64,000 nt of DNA from Streptomyces rubellomurinus (lineage in GTDB: Bacteria; Actinomycetota; Actinomycetes; Streptomycetales; Streptomycetaceae): assembly GCF_000961885.1 (NCBI RefSeq), contig NZ_JZKH01000016.1:1-64000 (forward strand), in the 5' to 3' direction. Position numbers and translations under genes: made by a program. Below, in pieces: positions 17,370 to 25,405 of this stretch. Every line of letters starts with the position of its first letter. Within the stretch, counting starts at the first letter, position 1. A model generated the notes under the pieces. The model had not been told where the DNA came from, made no database searches, and worked only from the letters and a program-made list of their open reading frames with translations.

Positions 17370-19102
17370 GGCTGTCCGCCCTCCGCGTCCGATGCGTGGT
17401 CCGATCCGTCGTCCTGTGCGTCGTGCTGTGCGTCCTGCCGTGCGTCGTGCTGGGTGTCGTGCCGTGCGTCGTGCTGGGTGTCGTGCCGTGCGTCGTGCTG
17501 TGTGTCGTGCTGGGTGTCCTGCTGGGTGTCGTCCACCGGCTCCGCGGCGAGCAGCAGCCGGGCGAGCTCCAGGCGCTTGATCTTGGTGGTGGCGGTCCTC
17601 GGCAGGTCGGCCAGCCGCCGGTGGACCGGCTCGGCCATCGGCGGCAGCGAGGCGGTGGCGCGCCGCCAGGCGGCGAGGTCCAGCGGCGCGTCGTCCTTGG
17701 TGCACACCACCGGCACCACCCGGCCGTCCGTGCCGGGGATGATGATGACCTCGGCGAGGCCGGGCAGCCGGCCGAACAGGGTGTCCTCGACGGCCAGGGT
17801 GCTGCCGAAGCCCTCGATCAGGTCGACCTCGCGGTCCAGCAGGTGCACGCAGCCCCACCGGGTGCGGTAGCCGACGTCGCCCATCCGCCACCAGCCGTCC
17901 GCCGACACCTGGGCGTCGTAGCGCTCCTGCTCGCCGAGGTAGGTGACGATGCGCCCGTCGCTGCGCACCTCGATGAAGCCGGGGTTCTGCGGGGACGGCG
18001 GCCGGCCGTTGCGGCTGACCACCCGCACGTCGGTCATCCCGGGGAACGGCATGCCGACGCAGCGGCCGTCGTCGTCCAGCGTGCGGCGGCGGCTGAAGCC
18101 CCGGACGATCGCCGGGCCGACCTCGCTCTGCCCGTACAGCTGGCCGAACACGGGCGCCCGCCGCTTGGTGGCGCGCAGCAGCCGGTGCACGGTGCGCGGG
18201 TGGATCGCGTCGAAGGTGCTGCTGAACAGCTTGACGTTGGACAGCGGCCCGCGCGGGTCCTCGGCCAACTCCTCCCACTCCATGAAGGAGTTGGGGTGGG
18301 CCTCCAGGATGCCGGGCTTCAGCCGGGCGAACAGGTCGCCGATCGCCTTCGGGTCCGAGCCGCGCAGCAGCACCAGCGGGAAGCCGCGGTACAGCGAGAT
18401 CGCCAGGGCGGTGATCAGCCGGGAGTGGACGAAGGAGACGTGGATCGCGATGGTCTCCCGGCGCCGGACCAGCGGGGCGATCACCGAGGCCTGCGGGCGG
18501 TAGCGGGACTGCAGGCTGAACCCGGTGTGCACGGCCAGCTTGGGCGTGCCGGTGGTGCCCGAGGTGTGGGTGATCAGCGTCGGGTGGTCGGCCGGCATGA
18601 CGACCGGGGCGACCCGCTCCACCCCGGCCAGCGAGCGCAGTTCGACCGCGTCGCGGTAGGAGCCGGAGGTCAGCACGACCCGGCCGGCGAGCTCGAAGAC
18701 CGTCCCGGGCAGGACGTTCTCCAGCTTCTCCTGGTCGGTCACCAGGTACGGCCGGTCGGTCCGGCGGACCAGCTCGGCGACGGTGGCGCCGTCCAGCTGC
18801 GGGGACAGCAGGACGGGTACGGCCCCGATCCTCGCCGCCGCGCAGGCGAGCAGGGTGATGTCGAAGCCGTCGGCCTTGTACACCACCACCCGCCGGGCCG
18901 GTCGGACGCCCGCCGCCCAGAGCCGGGAGGCCAGGTCGTCCACCAGGTCCGCGACCTCGGCGACGGTCGCCCGGCGGCCCAACTCCGGTGCGACGTCCAG
19001 GTCGTGGTCGAGGATGAGGACGTTGGCGCCGTGTCTCGCCGCGGCGCGTTCGAACAGCATTCCGAGGTGGATCCCCCGGTTTCCGATACGTTGCAGAAGC
19101 AC
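17366..19102 (-). CDS. CreM-like adenylate-forming enzyme 2 with His/Asp-rich repeat tail
   Basis: A 578-residue ANL enzyme paralogous to the one at 12182-13747. Core motifs are THTSGTTGTPK, YGQSEVG, MGDVGYRTRWG and Lys507 in TATTKIKRLEL. After the fold ends near residue 520, a 55-residue hydrophilic tail begins. It contains ten consecutive tetrapeptides of the form D-(T/A)-(Q/R)-(H/Q), such as DTQHDARH. No such tail is on the paralogue. The start is GTG at 19102 with GGAGG seven nt upstream. Its stop overlaps the monooxygenase start. The role is diazotisation or acid activation; I cannot assign which. Confidence 0.8.
   Translation of the reverse strand: MLLQRIGNRGIHLGMLFERAAARHGANVLILDHDLDVAPELGRRATVAEVADLVDDLASRLWAAGVRPARRVVVYKADGFDITLLACAAARIGAVPVLLSPQLDGATVAELVRRTDRPYLVTDQEKLENVLPGTVFELAGRVVLTSGSYRDAVELRSLAGVERVAPVVMPADHPTLITHTSGTTGTPKLAVHTGFSLQSRYRPQASVIAPLVRRRETIAIHVSFVHSRLITALAISLYRGFPLVLLRGSDPKAIGDLFARLKPGILEAHPNSFMEWEELAEDPRGPLSNVKLFSSTFDAIHPRTVHRLLRATKRRAPVFGQLYGQSEVGPAIVRGFSRRRTLDDDGRCVGMPFPGMTDVRVVSRNGRPPSPQNPGFIEVRSDGRIVTYLGEQERYDAQVSADGWWRMGDVGYRTRWGCVHLLDREVDLIEGFGSTLAVEDTLFGRLPGLAEVIIIPGTDGRVVPVVCTKDDAPLDLAAWRRATASLPPMAEPVHRRLADLPRTATTKIKRLELARLLLAAEPVDDTQQDTQHDTQHDARHDTQHDARHDTQHDARQDAQHDAQDDGSDHASDAEGGQP
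17411..17530. repeat. Ten 12-bp tandem repeats encoding the His/Asp tail
   Basis: A 120-bp in-frame tandem array of 12-bp units, with a partial 24-bp higher-order period alternating DTQH and DARH units. It lies inside the 3' end of CreM-like gene 2. It looks like replication-slippage expansion kept in frame. Confidence 0.8.
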
Positions 19103-19222
19103 CTGTCCGCCTCCCGGACCGCGGCATGCCGCCGACGGCGCTCGACGTGGAATGTGATGGGGGCCGTGCGGGGCGAAGGGGGCCGGTCGGCGACCGGGCC
19201 CGGTGTCACGTCCGAGCGACGC

Positions 19223-19771
19223 TCACGCCTGCTCGACGACGGCCTTGATGCGCCGCAGCGTGACGGCCAGGTCGGCGGAGATCTTGTCGCCCCATTCGGC
19301 GAAGAAACGTTCCTTTGCGCCGGCGTCCATCTCCGCGGTGATGCCCTTGATGCCCTCGGTGGCCGCGTTCATCCGGAAGTGGTGGGTCAGCAGGCTGCCG
19401 CCGCCCTCGGCCGGCTCGATGTCGAAGCCCCACACGCTCTGCTGCGGCTCGCCCGCCGAGTCGTGCATCGCCCACCGGAAGGTGCGGCCGGGCTCGGCGG
19501 CCACCACCTGGGCGTGCGTCGTCCACCGGCCGCGCACCACCGGCGCCCAGGCGACCACGTCCTCGCTGCGGAGGTTCTCGCCGCGGAACACCGAACCGAC
19601 CTCGGCCGGGGCGCCCACCACCCACTCACCGCCCTGGCACTCCGGGCTCCACTCGCCGCTGCGCGGCAGGTCGCTGAGCACCGCGTACACGTCCAGCGGG
19701 GCCGCGGCGACGCGGATGTCGGCGTCGGCGGAGAAGATCGGCTGCTGCTTGTCGTTGCTGGTTTCGCCCAT
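19223..19771 (-). CDS. SRPBCC-fold (polyketide cyclase/START-like) protein, first gene of the nitrosuccinate operon
   Basis: A 182-residue protein with SRPBCC features: an N-terminal strand ADIRVAAAPLDVYAVLSDL, GEWSPECQGGEWV, and a long C-terminal helix (DKISADLAVTLRRIKAVVEQ). Such proteins bind hydrophobic ligands and may act as cyclases, aromatases or carriers. It lies 120 nt upstream of CreM-like gene 2 on the same strand, so it probably belongs to the pathway, perhaps handling the reactive aromatic intermediate. The start at 19771 has a weak ribosome binding site. Confidence 0.75.
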   Translation of the reverse strand: MGETSNDKQQPIFSADADIRVAAAPLDVYAVLSDLPRSGEWSPECQGGEWVVGAPAEVGSVFRGENLRSEDVVAWAPVVRGRWTTHAQVVAAEPGRTFRWAMHDSAGEPQQSVWGFDIEPAEGGGSLLTHHFRMNAATEGIKGITAEMDAGAKERFFAEWGDKISADLAVTLRRIKAVVEQA

Positions 19772-19827
19772 GCCGGGAATCGTCCCAGCCGGGCCCCGGC
19801 GGGGGTCAAGGCCGGGCCGGCGGGTCC

Positions 19828-19855
19828 GTCAACTCCATGATTCCGTGTCAACTCC
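19828..19855 (-). promoter_or_regulatory. Direct repeat upstream of the SRPBCC/CreM/CreE/CreD operon
   Basis: On the minus strand GGAGTTGAC occurs twice, 19 bp apart (19847-19855 and 19828-19836). The copies lie 57-84 nt before the SRPBCC start. The GGAGT core is shared with the three repeats before the phzC-like operon, so both operons may respond to one regulator. No convincing -10 box was identified. Confidence 0.45.
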
Positions 19856-19944
19856 CTGCTGGGAAAAGGGGCGGACGGGGCGGCCGGACCGTGCCCTGAC
19901 CTGGGCTCTAGCGGCCCGGCCGCCCCGGCCGCCCCCGGCTGCCG

Positions 19945-20388
19945 TCACGGACCGGCGGGCACCTCGCGGGCGAAGTGCAGGGCCACGATCGCCATCCGGC
20001 CCGCGTGGTAGAAGCGGTGGGCGCCGTGGTTGGACACCCCGGAGTCGAGCTCGATCCGCACGCACCCCGCCCGCCGGGCCCGCCCCTCCAGCTCCGCCAT
20101 CAGCCGCCGCCCGACCCCCGCCGAACGCACCGCGCGGTCGGCCACCAGGTCCTCCACGAACAGCAGCCGCCCACGGCTGGTGGCCAGCACCCGGTGCGCC
20201 GCCACCCCGACGCACCGCCCGCCCCCGTCGTAGGCGGCGGTGAAGACCAGCCCCTGCCGGTGCGCCTCGGCGGCGAAGTCCGCGAACTCCCCGGCCGTCA
20301 GTGCCGGCCTCAACTGTCTGATCAGCGGCCCGACATCGGCCGCCATCGCGGCCTGCCCCGGGACGACGTCAACCATCGTCAGCTCCAT
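19945..20388 (-). CDS. GNAT-family N-acetyltransferase
   Basis: A 147-residue GNAT protein. The acetyl-CoA site reads VRSAGVGRRLMAEL (R/Q-x-x-G-x-G/A type) after the conserved strand LLFVEDLVAD. GNAT enzymes transfer acetyl groups to amines; the substrate here is unknown. The ATG at 20388 is preceded by TAGAGT 7 nt upstream, a leaderless arrangement. A GTG nine nt further upstream has no support. It is divergent from the P450 gene with a 91-bp gap. Confidence 0.85.
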   Translation of the reverse strand: MELTMVDVVPGQAAMAADVGPLIRQLRPALTAGEFADFAAEAHRQGLVFTAAYDGGGRCVGVAAHRVLATSRGRLLFVEDLVADRAVRSAGVGRRLMAELEGRARRAGCVRIELDSGVSNHGAHRFYHAGRMAIVALHFAREVPAGP

Positions 20389-20479
20389 GCGGGGCACTCT
20401 AGAGCCTGCGGCCCCGCCTCAACTCGTCATCGCCCGCGACGTCCTGGCGCCCCGGCCCGGCCTGTCGTACCGTCCCCCT
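20389..20479. promoter_or_regulatory. Divergent leaderless promoters of GNAT and P450 genes
   Basis: On the minus strand TAGAGT lies 7 nt before the GNAT ATG. On the plus strand TACCGT (20468-20473) lies 6 nt before the P450 GTG. Neither gene has a Shine-Dalgarno sequence. Both fit the actinobacterial TANNNT leaderless pattern. Confidence 0.55.
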
Positions 20480-21796
20480 GTGACCCTCTCGCAGGCGGAC
20501 GTCAACCGGATCTTCCTCCCGGCCACCTACGCGGACGGCGTGCCGTACGGCCTGTTCCGCGAGCTGCGGCGGGCCGCCCCGGTGTGGTGGGTGGAGGAGC
20601 CGCCCGTGGCGGGCTGGCCCGGCGGCACCGGCTACTGGGCGGTGCTGCGCCACGCGGACGTGAAGCACGTGCTGCGCAGCCCGGACGTCTTCTCCTCGCA
20701 CCTGGGCGCGACCCAGGTCCGCGACCCGGACACCCCGGCCGACCTGGACTTCGTCCGGGCGATGATGCTCAACCAGGACCCGCCCGACCACTCCCGGCTG
20801 CGCCGGATCGTGGCGGGGGCGTTCACCCCGCGCGCCCTGGTCGAGCTGACGGACGCGGTGGCCGGCCGGGTGCGCGAGCTGGTGGCCGGGGTGCGGCCGG
20901 AGGGCGCCGCGGACCTGGTGCGGCTGGTGGCCGACCTGCCGGTGTGGACGCTGGTGCGGGTGATGGGGGTGCCCGAGCAGGACCGGCAGCTGCTGGTCGA
21001 CTGGGCGAACCGGGTGATCGGCTACCAGGACGCCGACTACGCGCAGTCCAGCACCGCCGACCCGGCCACCCTGACCGACCTCGGCCGGGCGGCGCTCGCT
21101 CACCGCCCCACCGCCCTCACCGCGCCGGACGGCCGTCCGGTCAACCCGCGCTCCCGGCCCGCGCTGGCCGACATGTACGCCTACGCCCACGGGCTGGCCC
21201 AGGCCCCCGGGGAGTCGCGCGGCATCCTGACCCGGGCCCTGCAGGCGGGCCTGACCGCCGAGGAGTTCGAGACGATGTTCTTCCTCTTCGCCGTCGCCGG
21301 GAACGAGACCGTCCGCAACGGCCTGCCCGGCGCCCTGCTCACCCTCTTCGGCCACCCCGCGCAGTACCGGCAGCTGCGCGAGCGGCCCGAGCTGACCGGC
21401 CCGGCCGTCGAGGAGCTGCTGCGGTTCTGGCCGCCGGTGATGAACATCCGGCGCACCGCGGCCGCGGACACCGAGCTCGGCGGCCGGCCGATCCGGCGCG
21501 GGGACAAGGTGGTGGTCTACCACGCCTCCGCCAACCGGGACGAGACCGTCTTCCCGGAGCCGGACCGCCTCGACCTCACCCGCACCCCGAACGACCACGT
21601 GAGCTTCGGCTACGGCCCGCACTTCTGCGTCGGCGCCCAACTCGCCCGCGTCCAGCTGCGGTTGATGGTGCGCGAACTGCTGGACCGGCTGCCCGGGCTG
21701 GAGCCGGACCCGGCGGCGGGGCCGCCGCGGCGGCTGGTCACCAACTTCCAGAACGGCCTCAAGTCCCTGCCGGTCCGCTGGCGGACGACCGGCTGA
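20480..21796 (+). CDS. Cytochrome P450
   Basis: A 438-residue soluble bacterial P450. The I-helix reads VAGNETVRNG in place of the common AGxxT; the ExxR motif is in VEELLRFWPP, and the heme loop is FGYGPHFCVGAQLAR with the Cys ligand. It would need separate ferredoxin and reductase partners, none of which is adjacent. The overall pattern is closer to sterol/fatty-acid-type actinobacterial P450s (CYP125/CYP124-like) than to CYP105. I chose GTG 20480; a longer frame to 20240 overlaps the divergent GNAT gene. It could be a tailoring enzyme of the nearby cluster, but this is only positional. Confidence 0.88.
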   Translation: MTLSQADVNRIFLPATYADGVPYGLFRELRRAAPVWWVEEPPVAGWPGGTGYWAVLRHADVKHVLRSPDVFSSHLGATQVRDPDTPADLDFVRAMMLNQDPPDHSRLRRIVAGAFTPRALVELTDAVAGRVRELVAGVRPEGAADLVRLVADLPVWTLVRVMGVPEQDRQLLVDWANRVIGYQDADYAQSSTADPATLTDLGRAALAHRPTALTAPDGRPVNPRSRPALADMYAYAHGLAQAPGESRGILTRALQAGLTAEEFETMFFLFAVAGNETVRNGLPGALLTLFGHPAQYRQLRERPELTGPAVEELLRFWPPVMNIRRTAAADTELGGRPIRRGDKVVVYHASANRDETVFPEPDRLDLTRTPNDHVSFGYGPHFCVGAQLARVQLRLMVRELLDRLPGLEPDPAAGPPRRLVTNFQNGLKSLPVRWRTTG

Positions 21797-21813
21797 CGGC
21801 CCGCCGGCCGTCA
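21794..21813 (+). terminator. Terminator overlapping the P450 stop codon
   Basis: A perfect 8-bp stem, TGACGGCC with GGCCGTCA, and a 4-nt loop. It begins at the P450 stop codon. Confidence 0.6.
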
Positions 21814-21988
21814 TGGCCCCTCCCCGCCGGGCCCTCCGTCGTCGAACGAGCGCCCGTCGAACACCTCGGAGATTTTCGCAAGAAGTTTCCGTTATTCCCG
21901 GCCGCCCCAGTCGCTCTCCGGAGTGTCAGCGGGCCCGAGCCCCCGGTTCAGCGGGGTGCGCGGGCCATGGCACGAGGAAAGGAACGCG

Positions 21989-24157
21989 ATGGGACACCGA
22001 AGCAGCGAGCTCCGGCGGCGCAGGCGCCGCAGGCTCACCCGCCGGAGCGCACTGGTCGCCGCCGTGGTGGCGGCCGGACTGGTCGTGGGCACGCTCGGCA
22101 TCCGCACCGCGCTGGAGCCGACGTCCGCGCACAGCACGGTCACGGCCGCGGACGTCGTCGGTGACCAGGCCGGCGTCGTGCCGGACGGCGACGGGTCGGG
22201 GGAGACCGGCACCGCCGAGGGCGGCAGCAAGCCGCCCGCCCCGAAGCGGGACGAGAAGGCCGCCCCGCCGAAGTCGATACCCAAGGACCAGCCCGAACGC
22301 GGCCTGGTCTACGCGGGGTTGAACCTGCCGGCCAGTGACCGCTGCGGCAGCATGCTGGAGGTCAGCGGCAGCACCCAGTGCAGCCACGGCCCGGACGTGC
22401 CCCCCAAGGACGTGGACATCCGCAAGGACGTCCCGCCGGTCGCCGCCCCGGCCGCCCAGCCGCCCGCGCTCACCCCGCCGGCCGACGTCCGCGCACCCGC
22501 CGCCGCCGACCTCCTCAAGGGCGGCGAGCCCGTCCTCGACGTCCAGCAGAAGGCGCTCCTCGACGGCTCCGGCGGTTCCGGCGGTGGCGCTGCCCCCGCC
22601 GGGTCCGGCCTGATCTGCGAGGGCGACGGCCGCAGCGGCAACCGCGTCCAGGTGGTGTACGTGCACACCCCGGGCAACGACCGCTACGCCCAGTACCTGG
22701 CCTCGTTCAAGAAGTGGGCCGTCGACGTCGACGTCATCTACAACGCCAGCGCGGCGGAGACCGGCGGCGAGCGGCACGTCCGCTTCGTCACCGAACCCGA
22801 CTGCAGCGCCTCGGTGCTGAACGTGCAGATCTCCGACGCCGAGGCGGCGGACTTCAACGCGAGCAACCGCGCCCTCGCCGCGCAGGGGTTCGACCGCAAG
22901 GACCGCAAGTACATGATGTTCACCGACGCCAAGGTGTACTGCGGGATCGGCACCTTCGCCGGTGACGAGCGCCCCGGCCAGGACAACCTCAGCAACTTCG
23001 GCCCCTCCTACGGCCGCACCGACGCCGGGTGCTGGGGCGGCACCACCGCCGCGCACGAACTCGGCCACAACCTGGGCGCGGTGAACAACAGCGCCCCCAA
23101 CTCCAGCAAGGCCGGGCACTGCGTCGACGAGTGGGACATCATGTGCTACTCGGACGCCCCCTACTACCCGCAGATGCGGACCGTCTGCCCGGACCGCGCC
23201 CATGACGACCGGCTCGACTGCAACCACGACGACTACTACAACACCGACCCCAAGCCCGGTAGTTACCTGGCCACCCACTGGAACGTCGCGAACAACCGCT
23301 TCCTCGTCGCGGGCGGCGGCACCGGCCCCAACCCCAACCCCACGCCGACGCCCACGCCGACTGGCTCGCCCACCCGCACGCCCTCGCCGACCCCGACGCC
23401 CACCGGCAGTCCGACCGCCACGCCGACCGGCTCCCCGTCGCCGACCGCGTCCCCGACCCGGGGCGGCGACACCGGGCCGGACCTGACGGTCAGTCAGGTC
23501 ACCCAGAACTCCGCGGTCCTGAGCTGGAAGGCCGCTCCGGCGGCGGCCGGCTACGACGTCCAGCTGAACGGCCAGACCGTCGGCACCGTGCGTTCGACCG
23601 TGGTCGGCCTGGTCCGGCTCGCCCCCGGCACCTCCTACACCGTGGCCGTCGCCGCCCGCGACGCCGCCGGTTCGGTCGGCAGGCCCGGCCGCGCCGTCAC
23701 CTTCCACACCCTCGCGGACGCGGGCCACCCGCAGCCCGGCACCCGGTACACCATGGTCAACGGTCTCACCGGCCAGGCGGCCGACCTGTGGGGCAGCTCG
23801 CTGAACGACGGCACCGTGGCCATCGCCTACCAGCGCACCGGCTACGCCAACCAGAAGTGGTCCTTCGAGGACGCCGGCAACGGCGCCGTCCGGATCAAGT
23901 CCGTGCGCTCCGGCAAGTGCCTGCAGCTCGGTGGCGCCGCCGTCGCCGGCCAGTACGTCGCGCAGCAGCCGTGCGCCGACACCGCCGCGCAGAAGTGGCA
24001 GCTCAACGCCGCCGGCGGCGGGTTCACCGTCACGGCGGACGGGGGTTCGCTGGTCCTCGGGCTCAGCGACCGCTGGTACTACGGCGGCTGGCTGCTGGAA
24101 CTGCAGCAGCCGAGCGGCCAGCCGTACCAGAACTGGTCGCTGGTGAAGACCTCGTAG
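21989..24157 (+). CDS. Secreted zinc metalloprotease with FN3 and ricin-B-type lectin domains
   Basis: A 722-residue exported protein. An Arg-rich N-terminus precedes a hydrophobic segment (SALVAAVVAAGLVVGTLG). The metzincin-like zinc motif HELGHNLGAVN spans His356-Asn366, but the expected third ligand (His or Asp) is Asn. Six to eight Cys residues around DRCGSML, AGCWGGTT and HCVDEWDIMCY suggest disulphides. A Pro/Thr-rich linker (about 450-490) leads to a fibronectin III domain and a C-terminal beta-trefoil with QKWSF, QKWQL and YQNWSL repeats. Anchoring to glycans with extracellular proteolysis is likely. GAGGAAAGGA precedes the ATG; the longer frame to 21923 adds nothing recognisable. Confidence 0.85.
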   Translation: MGHRSSELRRRRRRRLTRRSALVAAVVAAGLVVGTLGIRTALEPTSAHSTVTAADVVGDQAGVVPDGDGSGETGTAEGGSKPPAPKRDEKAAPPKSIPKDQPERGLVYAGLNLPASDRCGSMLEVSGSTQCSHGPDVPPKDVDIRKDVPPVAAPAAQPPALTPPADVRAPAAADLLKGGEPVLDVQQKALLDGSGGSGGGAAPAGSGLICEGDGRSGNRVQVVYVHTPGNDRYAQYLASFKKWAVDVDVIYNASAAETGGERHVRFVTEPDCSASVLNVQISDAEAADFNASNRALAAQGFDRKDRKYMMFTDAKVYCGIGTFAGDERPGQDNLSNFGPSYGRTDAGCWGGTTAAHELGHNLGAVNNSAPNSSKAGHCVDEWDIMCYSDAPYYPQMRTVCPDRAHDDRLDCNHDDYYNTDPKPGSYLATHWNVANNRFLVAGGGTGPNPNPTPTPTPTGSPTRTPSPTPTPTGSPTATPTGSPSPTASPTRGGDTGPDLTVSQVTQNSAVLSWKAAPAAAGYDVQLNGQTVGTVRSTVVGLVRLAPGTSYTVAVAARDAAGSVGRPGRAVTFHTLADAGHPQPGTRYTMVNGLTGQAADLWGSSLNDGTVAIAYQRTGYANQKWSFEDAGNGAVRIKSVRSGKCLQLGGAAVAGQYVAQQPCADTAAQKWQLNAAGGGFTVTADGGSLVLGLSDRWYYGGWLLELQQPSGQPYQNWSLVKTS

Positions 24158-24189
24158 GTGCGGACCTCGTAGCTCCACGCTCCACCAGC

Positions 24190-24225
24190 GGGCGCGGCCG
24201 CCGTCACCGGACGGCGGCCGCGCCC
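24190..24225. terminator. Terminator after metalloprotease gene
   Basis: A perfect 16-bp GC-rich stem (GGGCGCGGCCGCCGTC with its complement) and a 4-nt loop ACCG. Confidence 0.85.
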
Positions 24226-24276
24226 TGGCATCCCGGCACCGCAGCCCCACCCCCGCCACCCCGAGGACTTCCCGCC

Positions 24277-24867
24277 ATGCGCACCCGACCGCTCTTCGCC
24301 GCCCTCGCCCTCGCCGCCGCGGCCGTGCTGTCCGCCACCGCACCCGCCGCCGCCCACGGCGACAGCGTCCACCTGGACGTCTCCGGGCAGCGGAACGGTC
24401 ACGTCAGCACCGTCGCCACCTGGGAGAACGACCACGACCCGGTCACCGAGGACTTCGCCGGCACGCTGTCCGCGACCGCCGCGGACGGCCGCACCGCCGG
24501 CCCCTGGCGACTGGTCGCCGTCCCGGGCAGCCCGGGGACGTACACCACCCGCGAGATCCTGCCGGCCGGCCACTGGAAGGTCACCGTCGAGTGCGCCTTC
24601 CCCTCCCTCGGCCACGGCGAGCGCGAATTCGACGTCGCCCCCGCCGCGGTCGACGACCCGCCGACCGCCTTCGCGACCGCGACGGGCGCCGCCGGTTCCC
24701 CGGTGGCCGCTCCGGTGGCCGGCCCCACGGTCGCTGCCACCCCGGTGGGGGACGCGTCCCACGAGGCCGCCGACGGCGGTGTCAGCCGGGCGACGTTCGG
24801 CGCGGCCGCAGCCGCCGCGGTCGTGCTCCTGGCCGCCGCCGGCCGCTGGCTCCGGCGCCGCCGCTGA
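24277..24867 (+). CDS. Exported membrane-anchored protein of unknown function
   Basis: A 196-residue protein with a signal peptide (LFAALALAAAAVLSATAPAAA, cleavage likely after AAA-H). An extracytoplasmic beta-rich domain contains HLDVSGQRNGHVSTVATW and GHWKVTVECAFP. A Pro/Ala linker, one transmembrane segment (FGAAAAAAVVLLAAAGRWL) and an RRRR stop-transfer end follow. The layout resembles small copper-handling or FixH/YtkA-like exported proteins, but I cannot assign it. It is convergent with the Fur-type regulator. Confidence 0.75.
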   Translation: MRTRPLFAALALAAAAVLSATAPAAAHGDSVHLDVSGQRNGHVSTVATWENDHDPVTEDFAGTLSATAADGRTAGPWRLVAVPGSPGTYTTREILPAGHWKVTVECAFPSLGHGEREFDVAPAAVDDPPTAFATATGAAGSPVAAPVAGPTVAATPVGDASHEAADGGVSRATFGAAAAAAVVLLAAAGRWLRRRR

Positions 24868-24885
24868 CCGTCCGACCCGCGGCCG

Positions 24886-25308
24886 TCAGACCGCGGCGCC
24901 CGCGCAGGTGGGGCAGAGCCCCCGGTAGGTGACCTCGGCGCCCGCCACGGCGAAGCCGAAGCGCTGCTCGGCCGGCAGGTCGGCGAGCGGGTCGCCGGTG
25001 GGGTGGACGTCGCGGATGGTGCCGCAGCCGGTGCAGACCAGGTGCTGGTGCGCGTGGTGCGCGTTGGGGTCGTAGCGCTTGGCGCGCCCGTCCGTGGAGA
25101 CCTCGATGACCTCGCCGAGGGTGACCAGCTCGCCGAGGGTGTTGTAGACCGTCGCCCGGGAGATCTCCGGCAGGCGTGCGGCGGCTCTGGCGTGCACCTC
25201 GTCGGCCGTGAGGTGCACGTGGTCCCCGTCCAGGACCTCCGCCACGACACGCCGCTGGGAGGTGAGGCGCCAGCCGCGCCCGCGCAGTCGCTCCAGCAGG
25301 TCACTCAT
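24886..25308 (-). CDS. Fur-family regulator (CatR/PerR-like), divergent from katG
   Basis: A 140-residue Fur-superfamily repressor. The DNA-binding domain has GWRLTSQRRVVAEVLDGDHV and SRATVYNTLGELVTLGEV. The metal region includes HHAHQHLVCTGCGTI, and a second CxxC lies at LCPTCAG. Peroxide-sensing actinobacterial members (CatR, FurA, FurS) control catalase genes. Its divergence from katG, with a 192-bp shared promoter region, strongly suggests control of katG and itself. AGGTGA upstream of the ATG supports the start. Confidence 0.88.
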   Translation of the reverse strand: MSDLLERLRGRGWRLTSQRRVVAEVLDGDHVHLTADEVHARAAARLPEISRATVYNTLGELVTLGEVIEVSTDGRAKRYDPNAHHAHQHLVCTGCGTIRDVHPTGDPLADLPAEQRFGFAVAGAEVTYRGLCPTCAGAAV

Positions 25309-25405
25309 ATCGGTTCACCTATTCAGGTCAAGGGGAAGAACGGATGGTACCAATCGGTGTCCGAGGTCTTCCGAATCCCGATCGAATATGGGTTTGGTGT
25401 CTTTC

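Noticed and set aside
17411..17530. CRISPR-like array
   Set aside because: The units are contiguous 12-bp coding repeats without spacers; the same applies to the 8-bp and 16-bp arrays elsewhere.
15381..19127. 1248-codon minus-strand open frame suggesting a CreM-CreE fusion
   Set aside because: The N-terminal half is the wrong frame of the CreM-like gene. CreE has its own ATG overlapping the CreM-like stop by 4 nt.
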